64,000 nt of DNA from Burkholderiales bacterium RIFCSPHIGHO2_01_FULL_63_240 (GTDB lineage: Bacteria > Pseudomonadota > Gammaproteobacteria > Burkholderiales > Burkholderiaceae_C). The stretch covers positions 62,001-126,000 of the forward strand of contig MERU01000004.1 in NCBI GenBank assembly GCA_001770725.1, written 5' to 3'. Position 1 is the first letter of the stretch. Each line of letters opens with the position of its first letter. The translations under genes and the position numbers were made by a program. Below, in pieces: positions 26,841 to 35,752 of this stretch. The notes under the pieces are model-generated. The model was given only the letters and a program-made list of their open reading frames with translations. It was not told the DNA's origin and did not search any database.

Positions 26841-27539
26841 TCATGCCTCGCGCTGCACGTCTTCCAGCGCCATCAGCAGGCTGGCGCGGTCTGTCTCGGC
26901 CACCTCCTGCCAACGGCGCCCGGTGAGCGCCCCCTCGATGGCCCACAGCAGGTTCAGGCTCACACGACGATCGTGGTCGCGGACACGCACGAAGGCACGC
27001 ACCGCGCCCAGCTCCTGCAGCTGAGCCAGGCTGGAGATGCCCGCCGCAGACAGAGACTCGATGCTGCGAGGCCCCAGGTTGGGCAAACCACTCAACAGGC
27101 CGTTCGGCTGACGCCCCCGCCCGGGCCTGGCATCGGGATCACTGGTGCGCTGGCCGCCTCGCGCCAAGCCTTGCGCGCCTTTTGTCGCCTTCTTGGCCTG
27201 AGCCCGCAGCGCCGCCTGCCAAGCCAGCTGACACCAAGCGGCCATTTCCTCCTGGCTCTCCAATGCTTCGGGCGGCGCCTCGTGGTAACTCAACTGCACC
27301 GTGCGCCCCCTGGCCGTGAACGAAAAGGCCTGCAAATCCCGCCCTGCAAAAACAGGCCGGGATTGTTCGTCCACCTTGAAAAAGAGCCCCCCGTCCGACA
27401 GCAGGGCGAACATGAGCCCGTCTCGGTACAAGCCATGCCCGCCGAACATCGCTCGTGCATGGACCTCGGCGAACGCGCGCATCAGGTCAAGGATGTTTCG
27501 CACGGAAGAATCCGATGCGCTGGATGGCTCACGTTTCAT
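26841..27539 (-). CDS. TfoX-domain protein (N- and C-terminal domains)
   Basis: This 232-residue protein has an N-terminal TfoX-like domain (ILDLMRAFAEVHARAMFGGHGLYRDG...MFALLSDGGLFFKVD). A Gln/Lys/Gly-rich linker (~120-155) leads to a C-terminal TfoX helix-hairpin domain (LPNLGPRSIESLSAAGISS). TfoX proteins activate competence genes in gamma-proteobacteria; in beta-proteobacteria the role is not established. I chose ATG 27539 (MKREPSSASD), since the frame upstream shows no homology. Confidence 0.85.
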   Translation of the reverse strand: MKREPSSASDSSVRNILDLMRAFAEVHARAMFGGHGLYRDGLMFALLSDGGLFFKVDEQSRPVFAGRDLQAFSFTARGRTVQLSYHEAPPEALESQEEMAAWCQLAWQAALRAQAKKATKGAQGLARGGQRTSDPDARPGRGRQPNGLLSGLPNLGPRSIESLSAAGISSLAQLQELGAVRAFVRVRDHDRRVSLNLLWAIEGALTGRRWQEVAETDRASLLMALEDVQREA

Positions 27540-27598
27540 GTCAGGCCTCACCCCGAGTTGCCCCTCGGTCACAGGCCCGGGAACAAGGGGTTGTCAAG

Positions 27599-27613
27599 TG
27601 TGAAGAATTCACA
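27599..27613. promoter_or_regulatory. Inverted repeat upstream of the PEP-CTERM gene
   Basis: TGTGA-N5-TCACA (TGTGAAGAATTCACA) lies 59-73 bp before the PEP-CTERM ATG and overlaps a possible -35 (TTGTCA at 27591). Its half-sites equal those of the CRP consensus, but the spacer is one base short. Confidence 0.4.
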
Positions 27614-27671
27614 GTAATGTGCACCCAGTTCCAAACTGGCTGGTCCCATGCCGCCTCAACCGGAAAACACC

Positions 27672-28349
27672 ATGATCAACAAGTTCGCCATCGCCTCCGC
27701 CCTGACCGCAGCCGCAACGCTGTCTCATGCAGGCGTCATCGTCAGCGCCCAGTCTGTCTCGATCCTTGTTGGAGCACCCGGTGTCGGTGACATTGTCAGC
27801 ACCTATGACACGTATGGCTTGCTGGATGACTACGTCAGCGGCGAGACCGACTTTGACACCTACATGGCCAGCAACCCCCTGCACGTGGCCGACTTTGATA
27901 TCTCCGACGGCGGCACCACGTATTACTACGAGTGGTTCTCCGAGTACGGCAACCCCGCAGCCACCGTCTCCTACGACCTGGGGTCCGTGCAACAGACCCT
28001 GGGCATGGCCCTGTGGAACGAAGATGCCAACGGCATTGGCAAGCTGAACGTCCTGGGCTCCGTTGACGGCACCACCTGGACCACCCTGGCCAGCAACATC
28101 ACCCCCACCAACCACGCCTTCAACACGGACTACGGCGCAGACGTCCTGTCCTGGGGCACGACCTCCGCACGCTACATCAAGCTGGAAATGAGCGCATGCC
28201 CGGCCGGCGGCTCATGGATTGGCTGCAGCATCGGTGAGGTGGCCTTCAACGTGTCTCCCGTCCCCGAACCCAGCAGCCTCGCCATGACTGGCCTCGGCCT
28301 GGGCCTGATGGGGTGGGTTGCCGCCAGCCGCCGCCGCAAGCAAGCCTGA
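27672..28349 (+). CDS. PEP-CTERM sorting-signal protein
   Basis: This 225-residue exported protein has an N-terminal Sec signal (MINKFAIASALTAAATLSHA). The C-terminal PEP-CTERM signal runs VPEPSSLAMTGLGLGLMGWV followed by AASRRRKQA. It combines the PEP motif, one membrane segment and a basic tail, the substrate signature for exosortase. The middle is Asp/Thr/Gly/Tyr-rich and beta-strand-like with no family I recognise; there are two Cys near residues 178-188. Such proteins are cleaved and probably handed to the EPS matrix or cell surface. No exosortase gene lies within the window. An EPS locus begins about 0.8 kb downstream, past serB. Confidence 0.85.
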   Translation: MINKFAIASALTAAATLSHAGVIVSAQSVSILVGAPGVGDIVSTYDTYGLLDDYVSGETDFDTYMASNPLHVADFDISDGGTTYYYEWFSEYGNPAATVSYDLGSVQQTLGMALWNEDANGIGKLNVLGSVDGTTWTTLASNITPTNHAFNTDYGADVLSWGTTSARYIKLEMSACPAGGSWIGCSIGEVAFNVSPVPEPSSLAMTGLGLGLMGWVAASRRRKQA

Positions 28350-28385
28350 AGCTCCTTCCCCTACCCCACCATCGGTGCCCGTGGC

Positions 28386-28402
28386 GCTGTGATAATCACA
28401 GC
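28386..28402 (+). promoter_or_regulatory. Palindrome overlapping the serB extended -10
   Basis: GCTGTGATAATCACAGC is a perfect palindrome with 8-bp arms around a single A. Its left half contains TGTGATAAT, an extended -10 (TGnGATAAT) that would start transcription near 28403, 25 nt before serB. A protein bound here would cover the promoter. Confidence 0.45.
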
Positions 28403-28427
28403 CTCCCGCGCACCGATTTTTCTTTTC

Positions 28428-29126
28428 ATGCCTGCTCATTTCCACGCACCTGGACTCGCCATCCAAGGCCTCACGCCACCATTGCACTGGTCCTCGTTCA
28501 AGGCCATCGCCTTCGACATGGACTCCACCCTGATCAACATCGAGTGCATCGATGAGATCGCCGACGCTGTCGGGAAAAAGGCCGAGGTGGCCGCCATCAC
28601 CGAAGCAGCCATGCGCGGCGAAATCACCGACTTCAAGGACAGCCTTCGCCGCCGCGTGGCCTTGCTCAAGGGCGTGCCAGCCGAAAGCCTGGAACAGGTC
28701 TACGCACAACGTTTGCGCCTGAATCCTGGTGCCCAGGCCCTGATGAATGCCGCAAAGGCAGCGGGCCTGCAGACCCTGTTGGTGTCCGGCGGCTTCACTT
28801 TTTTCTCAGAACGGGTCAAGGACCGCCTGGGCATGCACGAAGCTCACGCCAACGTCCTCGCGATCGAAGGTGGCCTGCTCACGGGCGAAGTCGTCGGAGA
28901 CATCGTCGATGGCGAGGCCAAGAAACGCCACTTGGCTGAACTGTGCGCCCGCCTTGGTTGCCCGACCCAGGCCGCGATCGCCGTGGGAGACGGCGCCAAC
29001 GACCTGCCCATGATGAGCATCGCGGGCCTGAGTGTCGCCTACCACGCCAAGCCCAAGGTGCGCGAGCAAGCCATGGTTTCGATCCAGGAAGGCGGCCTGG
29101 ACCGCCTCCTTGAATTGCTGCATTGA
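28428..29126 (+). CDS. serB: Phosphoserine phosphatase
   Basis: SerB performs the last step of serine synthesis, removing phosphate from phosphoserine. The 232-residue HAD-family protein shows motif I FDMDSTLINIECIDE with the nucleophile Asp, motif II LLVSGGFTFFSERV, and motif III with GDGANDLPMM. It lacks the ACT domains found in longer SerB forms. ATG 28428 follows the extended -10 promoter at 28388-28396. It converges with the O-antigen-ligase-like gene across a 36-bp gap. Confidence 0.96.
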   Translation: MPAHFHAPGLAIQGLTPPLHWSSFKAIAFDMDSTLINIECIDEIADAVGKKAEVAAITEAAMRGEITDFKDSLRRRVALLKGVPAESLEQVYAQRLRLNPGAQALMNAAKAAGLQTLLVSGGFTFFSERVKDRLGMHEAHANVLAIEGGLLTGEVVGDIVDGEAKKRHLAELCARLGCPTQAAIAVGDGANDLPMMSIAGLSVAYHAKPKVREQAMVSIQEGGLDRLLELLH

Positions 29127-29162
29127 CACCCTTGGACCGCTCGCTCGCGCACTGCGCCGCGC

Positions 29163-30494
29163 TCACCGAGAAAAGCGGATGAACATGGAAACCAGCACCA
29201 AGGTGACCACCACTACCTGAGCGGACGCCATCCGCCAGAGCAGGGGCTGATGCAACTCAGGCACCTGGGCCTGCGGATGGCGCATGCGCGCCGAATGCAA
29301 CAGGCCCACGGTCATGCCCATGAGGATGAACAGCGTGGGCACGAAAGTTCTCGACAGGAACCAGGCACACACCAGGAATCCGACAAATGACGTTCTCAGA
29401 AGGACGGCATATTGCGCATGCGCATCATCGGATTTCAGGCAGCGGATGATGCGATTCAATGCCTGAAACGCAAGAACGATCAGCCCGATCCACAAGAAAT
29501 ACCCGAGCAACCCCAACTCCGCAAAACACAAAACAAAGGAGTTGTGCGCCGTTCGCTCGTGATGCTCGGTGAAATTGCCATATCCAACCCCCAAGAAGGG
29601 GTCGCTCTTGAGCATCTGGATGCCGTCGTTCCAGGCATCGATGCGCTCGCTGGCCGAACGCTCCTTGCCCGTCAAGCCTCGATCCCCACCCACCAACCCC
29701 AGTGAGAACGCCAGCACCCCTGCCATGCCGAACAGCGCCGCCCAGACCTTGCCAATGCGGTCTTTGAAGAAAAACAGCAAGGCGGCAGCCACCCCCAGCA
29801 TCCCGCCCCGGGAATGGGTCAAAGTCAGCACATACCCCAACAAAGCCAACCAGGGAGAAACCAGAATCATCCGCCAAATGGCCGATGCCTTTTCTGGCAG
29901 GTGCATGAACAACCAGGGCGCAACCACGATGATCGTCTGAGCAAAATCGTTCGGGTCATTCAGGAAGCCGACGCTGCGCAGCCGCCATATATATGCCCCC
30001 GAATCATCAAGGGCCGGCACAGTGGGCCGCTCCTTGGGCAGGATGACATTCTCATGCGCCAACTGCGGAATGATCAGCATTTCCAGATTGACACCTTGAT
30101 GAAAAGCCAGCAACCCCTGAAAACAAAGCACCACGACACAACCCAGGAATAACTTGGTCAGCGTTTTGAATCGTTCAATGGTGTCGACATTCAAACATGT
30201 CAGGACAAATAGCATGGCCGGGGTGCTGATGACGCCGAAGGCGCCCATCGCCGCACTCAGGTCCGAGTGCAACAACACGGATACAAAGACCACCACGGAC
30301 AGCCACGCCAGCACAGCGAAGTGCTGGCGGCTGGCAGCTCCACCCCCGCGTTGCCGGGCCTCGACCACAGATGCCAAAAAAGTCACGGCCCACAGTATCA
30401 GGATGGGGCGATAAGCCATGATTTCGGGCGCGAACTGCTCGATTGGCCTGACGAACACCATGAACACGTAGAGCAAATAAGCTCGAAATCCCAC
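29163..30494 (-). CDS. O-antigen ligase/Wzy-like membrane protein
   Basis: This 443-residue polytopic inner-membrane protein (about 11-12 predicted helices) has the large periplasmic loop and the conserved SRGGMLG and GVGYGNFTEHHERTAHNSFV regions of the O-antigen ligase/Wzy/WaaL superfamily. In an EPS locus the likeliest role is polymerising or ligating lipid-linked repeat units in the periplasm. Two hand-counted 60-base lines inside it are only about 52-55% GC, against about 68% in a line of nearby mfd. This suggests recent acquisition. It is divergent from the beta-helix lipoprotein gene, with a CRP-like site between them. Confidence 0.85.
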   Translation of the reverse strand: MGFRAYLLYVFMVFVRPIEQFAPEIMAYRPILILWAVTFLASVVEARQRGGGAASRQHFAVLAWLSVVVFVSVLLHSDLSAAMGAFGVISTPAMLFVLTCLNVDTIERFKTLTKLFLGCVVVLCFQGLLAFHQGVNLEMLIIPQLAHENVILPKERPTVPALDDSGAYIWRLRSVGFLNDPNDFAQTIIVVAPWLFMHLPEKASAIWRMILVSPWLALLGYVLTLTHSRGGMLGVAAALLFFFKDRIGKVWAALFGMAGVLAFSLGLVGGDRGLTGKERSASERIDAWNDGIQMLKSDPFLGVGYGNFTEHHERTAHNSFVLCFAELGLLGYFLWIGLIVLAFQALNRIIRCLKSDDAHAQYAVLLRTSFVGFLVCAWFLSRTFVPTLFILMGMTVGLLHSARMRHPQAQVPELHQPLLWRMASAQVVVVTLVLVSMFIRFSR

Positions 30495-30599
30495 TCGCCA
30501 TCCCCCTCAGAACACCCGATCTTGCGCTCGAACTGTAACAAACCCACCGAGTCTGATGCAGGTCGGACAGCGCCGGAAACAAAAGCCGACGCACCCAAT

Positions 30600-30617
30600 A
30601 TGTGAGACCCGTCACAT
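30600..30617. promoter_or_regulatory. Perfect CRP/FNR-type palindrome
   Basis: ATGTGAGACCCGTCACAT contains TGTGA-N6-TCACA, both half-sites perfect for the CRP consensus. It lies in the 337-base divergent gap 30495-30831 between the ligase-like gene and the lipoprotein gene. The gap has no other clear element. A CRP-family regulator of EPS genes is the natural candidate. Confidence 0.6.
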
Positions 30618-30831
30618 GCCAACAGAATCATGGGCAACGTTTCGTGACCGAATCGTCAAATCTTCCTTGGCAAAACACGCCGCAGCGCAAATGTCAGCAG
30701 CAAGCGGCGTCAACGATTTGTTACGCACCCAACCGCCCCCTGGCCGAAACTGCCTTCAACCCATCGGACAATCCAGCCTGCGAGCCGAACCGATGAGGAC
30801 GTGCCAACGCATCGCTGAAAAGGATAGCGCA

Positions 30832-32715
30832 ATGATTGCTCAAAGCCCCGCCGCCCCCGCCCTGACCCAGGGGACCGACGGCTCTCTCCAGACCCTTCCC
30901 CGTCGCATCCACCGTCACAAGGTGGGCTTTGCGGCCCTTGCGCTCCTCAGTGCCCTGACCTTGGCTGGTTGCGGCGGCGGCGGTGGTGGCGATGGCGCCA
31001 CCGACGAAATGACGGAGGCCGAACGCCTGCGTCGCAAGACGAGCACGTCGACCACCACGTCGCCGACGGCTCCCACGACGCCGACCACCGAAACGACCAC
31101 GACCCCCCCCTCGACGGGCACGGGCACCACCACCCCGACCACACCGACGTCCGAAGACACGACGGCCCTGCCGAGCAGCACCCCTGCCGACATGACCGAA
31201 GGCCTGAACGGCATTTGGCCGCCGCCCTCGCGCAACCTGTCGTCCTCTGCCTGCTCCACCCGCCTGGTCGGCAAGCGCAACACCTATGATGTTGGCCCCG
31301 GCAAGCAATACACCGAGCTGACCGATGTGCCCTGGCTGTCGCTGCAAGGCGGCGATGTCGTGAACATCCACTACCGCTCGACCCCCTACCGCACCAAGGT
31401 CGGCCTGCGCCCCCTGGGCACCGCCACGGCGCCGGTCTACATCAATGGCGTGACCGACACTTCCTGCAACCGCCCGATGGTCTCCGGCGCAGGCGCCGTC
31501 ACCGCCAAGGACGCGATCGCAGCCAACTTCTTCCCGCTGGTGTCCAACCTGGGCGTCTTCACGATCTTCCGCCTGCCCACCGACAGCCGCGACACCTACA
31601 CGCCGGGCTACATCACCATCCAGAACCTGCACATCTCGGGCGCCAGCTCGAAGAACACGTTCACGAACCACACCGGTGCCACCCAGGCCTATGACGATGG
31701 CGCAGCCGCCATCTACGCGGTTCGCGTCAACCACCTGACGGTCGAGAACTGTGAAATCACCGGCAACGGCAACGGCGTCTTCACCAACACGCGTGGTGGC
31801 TCGTCGATCGACCACAGCGCCTACCTGGTGTTCCGCCGCAACAAGATCCACCTCAACGGCAACGCCAACCGCTCGACCGAGCACAACTTCTACACGCAGG
31901 GCTATCGCGTCCTCTTTGAAGGCAACGACATCGGTCAGGCCTACGGCGGCTCCTCGCTGAAGGATCGCAGCAGCGGCACCGTCATCCGCTACAACCGCGT
32001 CATCGCCTCGGCCCGCGCCCTGGACCTGGTGGAGACCGAAGAGGAATACGCAACCACCGTGCAGTCGGATCCGCTGAACGATTTCGCCTGGGTTTATGGC
32101 AACGTGATCATCAACGATTACTACCAGCCCCTGGGGATCTCCGGCCGCCCGATCCACTTCGGTTTCGACAACACGCCGTCCCGTGCCCGCAAGAACACCC
32201 TGTTCTTCTACGGCAACACCTACATCAACCGCAGCACCTGGACCAAGTGGTACTACACCACCGTCTTCCAGCTCGGCGGCAACGATGACTGGCTGCCCTA
32301 CCCCGACATGGCTGTCGAGGCTTCCGGCAACGTGTTCTGGAACGACGATGGCTCCACCCAGTGGCGCTTCCTGGCCAACAACACCAACGGCAAGATCCGC
32401 TTCCGTGGCACCAACTACCTGCCCACCAACCGGTACCAGGATGACAGCGTGGTCTCGGGCACCTCGACTCGCCGCTACGACTACACCGGCCACACCATGA
32501 TCGAAGGCGACGCCCCTGGCATCGACGCTGCCACCTTCGTGCCCAGCTCGACCTCGCCTGTGTTGAACAAGGGCATCCTCGGCCCCAGCTTCACCCCAGC
32601 CGCAGCCACCGCCGCCAACCTGGTCGTGGATCGCGAGTTCACCGCACCGTTCGGCACCCGTGCTCGGGTCCTGAAGGGCGCAGCCCAGGACCTGGGTGCC
32701 TTCGAGCAGCAGTGA
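30832..32715 (+). CDS. Lipoprotein with right-handed parallel beta-helix (putative EPS-modifying enzyme)
   Basis: This 627-residue protein starts at ATG 30832, preceded by AAGGA. The signal region is long: ~30 residues, a hydrophobic stretch and lipobox LTLAGC with C47, followed directly by a Gly run. A Thr/Ser/Pro-rich linker (~70-120) leads to a ~480-residue domain with repeated Asn-rich turns. Examples are ITIQNLHISG, LTVENCEITGNGNGVF, YLVFRRNKIHLNGN and VLFEGNDIG, typical of pectate-lyase-like beta-helices. Such folds in EPS loci are usually lyases, epimerases or glycan-binding proteins. No specific catalytic set can be assigned. A strong terminator follows. Confidence 0.82.
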   Translation: MIAQSPAAPALTQGTDGSLQTLPRRIHRHKVGFAALALLSALTLAGCGGGGGGDGATDEMTEAERLRRKTSTSTTTSPTAPTTPTTETTTTPPSTGTGTTTPTTPTSEDTTALPSSTPADMTEGLNGIWPPPSRNLSSSACSTRLVGKRNTYDVGPGKQYTELTDVPWLSLQGGDVVNIHYRSTPYRTKVGLRPLGTATAPVYINGVTDTSCNRPMVSGAGAVTAKDAIAANFFPLVSNLGVFTIFRLPTDSRDTYTPGYITIQNLHISGASSKNTFTNHTGATQAYDDGAAAIYAVRVNHLTVENCEITGNGNGVFTNTRGGSSIDHSAYLVFRRNKIHLNGNANRSTEHNFYTQGYRVLFEGNDIGQAYGGSSLKDRSSGTVIRYNRVIASARALDLVETEEEYATTVQSDPLNDFAWVYGNVIINDYYQPLGISGRPIHFGFDNTPSRARKNTLFFYGNTYINRSTWTKWYYTTVFQLGGNDDWLPYPDMAVEASGNVFWNDDGSTQWRFLANNTNGKIRFRGTNYLPTNRYQDDSVVSGTSTRRYDYTGHTMIEGDAPGIDAATFVPSSTSPVLNKGILGPSFTPAAATAANLVVDREFTAPFGTRARVLKGAAQDLGAFEQQ

Positions 32716-32730
32716 TCTCCCCCGCCCCAT

Positions 32731-32762
32731 GAAGAAGGCCCCGACCGGGGCCTTCTTTTTTT
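32731..32762 (+). terminator. Intrinsic terminator after the beta-helix lipoprotein gene
   Basis: GAAGGCCCC and GGGGCCTTC form the core of a strong stem with loop GACC, followed by seven or more T residues. The AT flanks extend the stem (AAG/CTT), so it may also work on the other strand. Confidence 0.9.
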
Positions 32763-32842
32763 CCTGTTTGCCATTCACATCGGGGGCATCCGCGCGGAAA
32801 TCGCTCACGGGTGCCGCCGACTCGACTGCTTATGATGCGCGC

Positions 32843-34393
32843 ATGACGCAATCCTTCACCCGGCTTGCGGCCGTCAAGGCCGCAGCCATCATGTCGCTGT
32901 CGACGTACGCAACCGTCATCCTCGGGCTGGTGGTGAGCGCATTGCTGGCGCGCAGCCTGGGCCCCGAAGACTACGGCCGCTACGCATACGTGCTCTGGCT
33001 CGTGGCGTTGCTGATGTCACTGGGCAATCACGGCATCCCCAGCACAGCCACGCGCTTCATCTCTGAAACACTGGGAGCCGGGCACCATGACAAGGCCGCC
33101 GTGATGCATGGCTGGCTGCAGAAAATGCAGCGAATCACCCTGGTGCTGGTTTCACTGGTCTTCATCGTGTCCCTGCCTTTTCTGAGCCCCACCGGCTGGG
33201 AACACGAGCACGCACTCCTGGCGGGCATCTGCCTGATCTGCTTCCTGCCCAAGGCCACCTACCAGTTCCACACGGCGGTGGCCAAAGGGCACTGGGCCTT
33301 CTGGGTCGAGGCATGGGGCAACATGATCGTCAGCGTGATCTACACCATCGGTGTGGCGATCCTGTACTGGATGCAGTCGGGGCTGCATGCGAACCTTTGG
33401 TGGTTTGCCATCGTCTGCGTCTTTCACGTCGTGCTGGTCCGCCTCCTGCAGAACCGCGCAGGCATCCACCCGCAGTCAGGCACACTCGATGCACCTGACC
33501 TGGCTCGGATCAAGCACGCCATGGGGTGGACGGCCTTGCAGTCGCTGATCACCGCACTGAGTGCGCGCACCTTCGAGATCTACCTGCTGGGGCGTTTGAT
33601 CGGGCTTGCCGAAGTGGGCTACTACACCATCGCGGCCAACCTGGCCCGCGGCGGCATCGAGTTGCTGTCATCCAGCCTGTCGACCCTTCTCATGCCGACC
33701 CTGGCCAGGGCGCGAGGTCAAGGTGGCTATGAGCAAGTTCGACCGCTGCTGTCCGATGCCAATCGCTATTTTTTCTTCCTTGGCGTGCTCATGGCCGGCG
33801 TTGGCGTGATGTGGGCGCCCCCTGCCATCCAGCTCATCTACGGCGCGCGCTATGAAGCCATCATCCCTGTCCTGCAGTTGATGGTCGTGCTCAGTGGCCT
33901 GGCCTTGCTGGACAACCCCATCTCTTCGCTGCTGCTGATCATCGACGATCAGCGCATCCGGACCGTTCGCGCCGTCTCATCTCTGGTGGTCAGCGCCGCC
34001 GCGGCCTTGCTGCTCATCCCTTCTCACGGGCTGATGGGGGCAGTGTGGTCCAGCGCCGTGAACGCGGTGGTCATCATCGGCGGCTTTGGCTACTACGCGT
34101 ACCGCATGATCGGCTTTCGACCGCCATGGCTCGCCATGGGCGGGATTGCTGCCTCCGGGCTGTGCGCAGCGGCTGCAACACAGGCCCTGCTGTGGATCGA
34201 CAACGGAGCCGCGATGCACTGGCTTGCTGGCTGTCTGTATGCCGTGACCATGATCACCATGACCGTTGGCATGCGGGTGTGGAGCCCCAAGGACGCAAAC
34301 CTGCTGATCGCCTTGCTCAAGAAGAAAGAGCGCGTCTTCTCTCGCTTGATCGCCAGGCTTGAGCACTGGTCAATGCGCCATTCATCCCCCTAA
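32843..34393 (+). CDS. Polysaccharide flippase (Wzx/MATE-like)
   Basis: This 516-residue membrane protein, with about 12-14 helices, belongs to the polysaccharide biosynthesis/Wzx superfamily. The N-terminus (YATVILGLVVSALLARSLGPEDYGRYAY) carries the typical LLARxLGPExYG motif. It would flip undecaprenyl-linked EPS repeat units to the periplasm for the Wzy-like polymerase encoded 2.3 kb to the left. ATG 32843 was chosen because homology begins there; a TATGAT element lies only 6 bp before it, so a very short leader is possible. It is the first of two plus-strand genes, followed by a glycosyltransferase. Confidence 0.88.
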   Translation: MTQSFTRLAAVKAAAIMSLSTYATVILGLVVSALLARSLGPEDYGRYAYVLWLVALLMSLGNHGIPSTATRFISETLGAGHHDKAAVMHGWLQKMQRITLVLVSLVFIVSLPFLSPTGWEHEHALLAGICLICFLPKATYQFHTAVAKGHWAFWVEAWGNMIVSVIYTIGVAILYWMQSGLHANLWWFAIVCVFHVVLVRLLQNRAGIHPQSGTLDAPDLARIKHAMGWTALQSLITALSARTFEIYLLGRLIGLAEVGYYTIAANLARGGIELLSSSLSTLLMPTLARARGQGGYEQVRPLLSDANRYFFFLGVLMAGVGVMWAPPAIQLIYGARYEAIIPVLQLMVVLSGLALLDNPISSLLLIIDDQRIRTVRAVSSLVVSAAAALLLIPSHGLMGAVWSSAVNAVVIIGGFGYYAYRMIGFRPPWLAMGGIAASGLCAAAATQALLWIDNGAAMHWLAGCLYAVTMITMTVGMRVWSPKDANLLIALLKKKERVFSRLIARLEHWSMRHSSP

Positions 34394-34483
34394 AGTGAAT
34401 AGTGATCTGCAACACAGGCTTTGCTATCCTGAGCAAATCATCAACACGGGGATGCCGGGCCCGCACAGGGCGGCCGCCGGATC

Positions 34484-35719
34484 ATGAACCTATTGCTCGT
34501 TTCGCCCGCACTCCCGCCACATCAGGCGGGAGAGGCTGAATACGCGTCCCTGCTCACCCGACAACTGGTTTCTCAGGGGCATCAGGTCACCGTTCTGACC
34601 GAAGTCCAAGACGGGCAAGGCGAGCCCATGCACCAGGGTGCGCGGCTGTACCCGATCATGCGAACCTGGGGGTGGTCCGAGATCTGGCGCCTGATGCGTG
34701 TGGTTCGCGAGGTGCGACCGGACGGCATCATCATCGTGTTCACCGACTGGTTGTTTCGTGATCACCCAATGATCACCTTCGTGCCGCTCTACCTGAAATG
34801 GATGGGAGCCAACAGCCGCGTGCTGACTGTTTTTCAGCTGGAAGATGGCATCACCCCTGACGGTCTGGGCAACCGTGTGGCCCAAAAACTCCTGAGCCGG
34901 ATCGCCCGGCTTTGGGGGCTCCCCTGTGTCCACGGGTATGGGGCATTGCTGGCTGCGCCGCATGCCGTCGCCGCCCTCGGCTCTGGCATCTTGCAGAACA
35001 TCCGCGCCAAGGCGCCATCGCCCGACCTGCGCGCCGTTCTCACGCCCCCACCACCTCTGTTGCCCCCCGAACAAGATCAACAGAGCTCCTCCCGCACCGA
35101 CGTCCGCAGCCGCCTCGGCGTGCCCGATCACGCCATCTGTTTGGCTTACTTCGGATATGTGTACCCTGGCAAAGGTGTCGAAACCCTGTTGAACGCAGTG
35201 CGCCGACTCAAAGACCAGGATCGGGACATCCACCTGCTGATGGTCGGAGGGGGGCGTCACAGCCGCGTGCCAGCCAATGCCTTCGAGCAGCGCATGCAGG
35301 CACTGTGCGAATCACTCGAGCTGATTGACTGCGTCCACTGGCTACAAGGGTACGAGTCCGGGTCGGTGGACAGCAGCGCCGAACTGGCCGCAGCAGACAT
35401 GGCCACCCTGCCATTCGATGACGGGGTCGAACTTCGGCGCAGCAGCGTGGCGGTGGTTGCCGCTGCGGGCTTGCCCTTGATCACGACGCACCCTCAAGAA
35501 ACAGGCAGCCCTTTCAAGGCAGAGGAAAACTCCCTGTTGTGCAGCCCTCAGGATGCCATCGGCCTGAGCGATGCCATCACCCGCATCGCCGATGACCAAG
35601 CCCTCAGCGACAGGCTCCGAGCAGGCTCGAAACAGTTGGTGCGTGAATGGTTCTCATGGCAGCGCAGCATCCAGCTCATGGAGTCGGCGTTGAGCCCGGA
35701 CCAGGCCCTGACGCACTGA
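34484..35719 (+). CDS. Glycosyltransferase family 4 protein
   Basis: This 411-residue GT-B enzyme is predicted to add a sugar to the EPS repeat unit on the cytoplasmic face. The N-terminal Rossmann domain starts MNLLLVSPALPPHQAGEAEYA. The donor-binding domain begins near ICLAYFGYVYPGKGVETLLNA and LLMVGGG. The usual E-x7-E motif region is divergent (FDDGVELRRSS), so donor and linkage cannot be assigned. It is 90 bp downstream of the flippase gene on the same strand and ends tail to tail with the next glycosyltransferase gene. Confidence 0.82.
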   Translation: MNLLLVSPALPPHQAGEAEYASLLTRQLVSQGHQVTVLTEVQDGQGEPMHQGARLYPIMRTWGWSEIWRLMRVVREVRPDGIIIVFTDWLFRDHPMITFVPLYLKWMGANSRVLTVFQLEDGITPDGLGNRVAQKLLSRIARLWGLPCVHGYGALLAAPHAVAALGSGILQNIRAKAPSPDLRAVLTPPPPLLPPEQDQQSSSRTDVRSRLGVPDHAICLAYFGYVYPGKGVETLLNAVRRLKDQDRDIHLLMVGGGRHSRVPANAFEQRMQALCESLELIDCVHWLQGYESGSVDSSAELAAADMATLPFDDGVELRRSSVAVVAAAGLPLITTHPQETGSPFKAEENSLLCSPQDAIGLSDAITRIADDQALSDRLRAGSKQLVREWFSWQRSIQLMESALSPDQALTH

Positions 35720-35752
35720 GCCAGAGGCCCGTGCGAAAACCCAAGGGACGCA

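Noticed and set aside
30721-32808. A 695-codon minus-strand frame opposite the beta-helix lipoprotein gene
   Set aside because: The plus strand has a lipobox, a ribosome-binding site and a terminator in the right places. The minus frame runs through that terminator.
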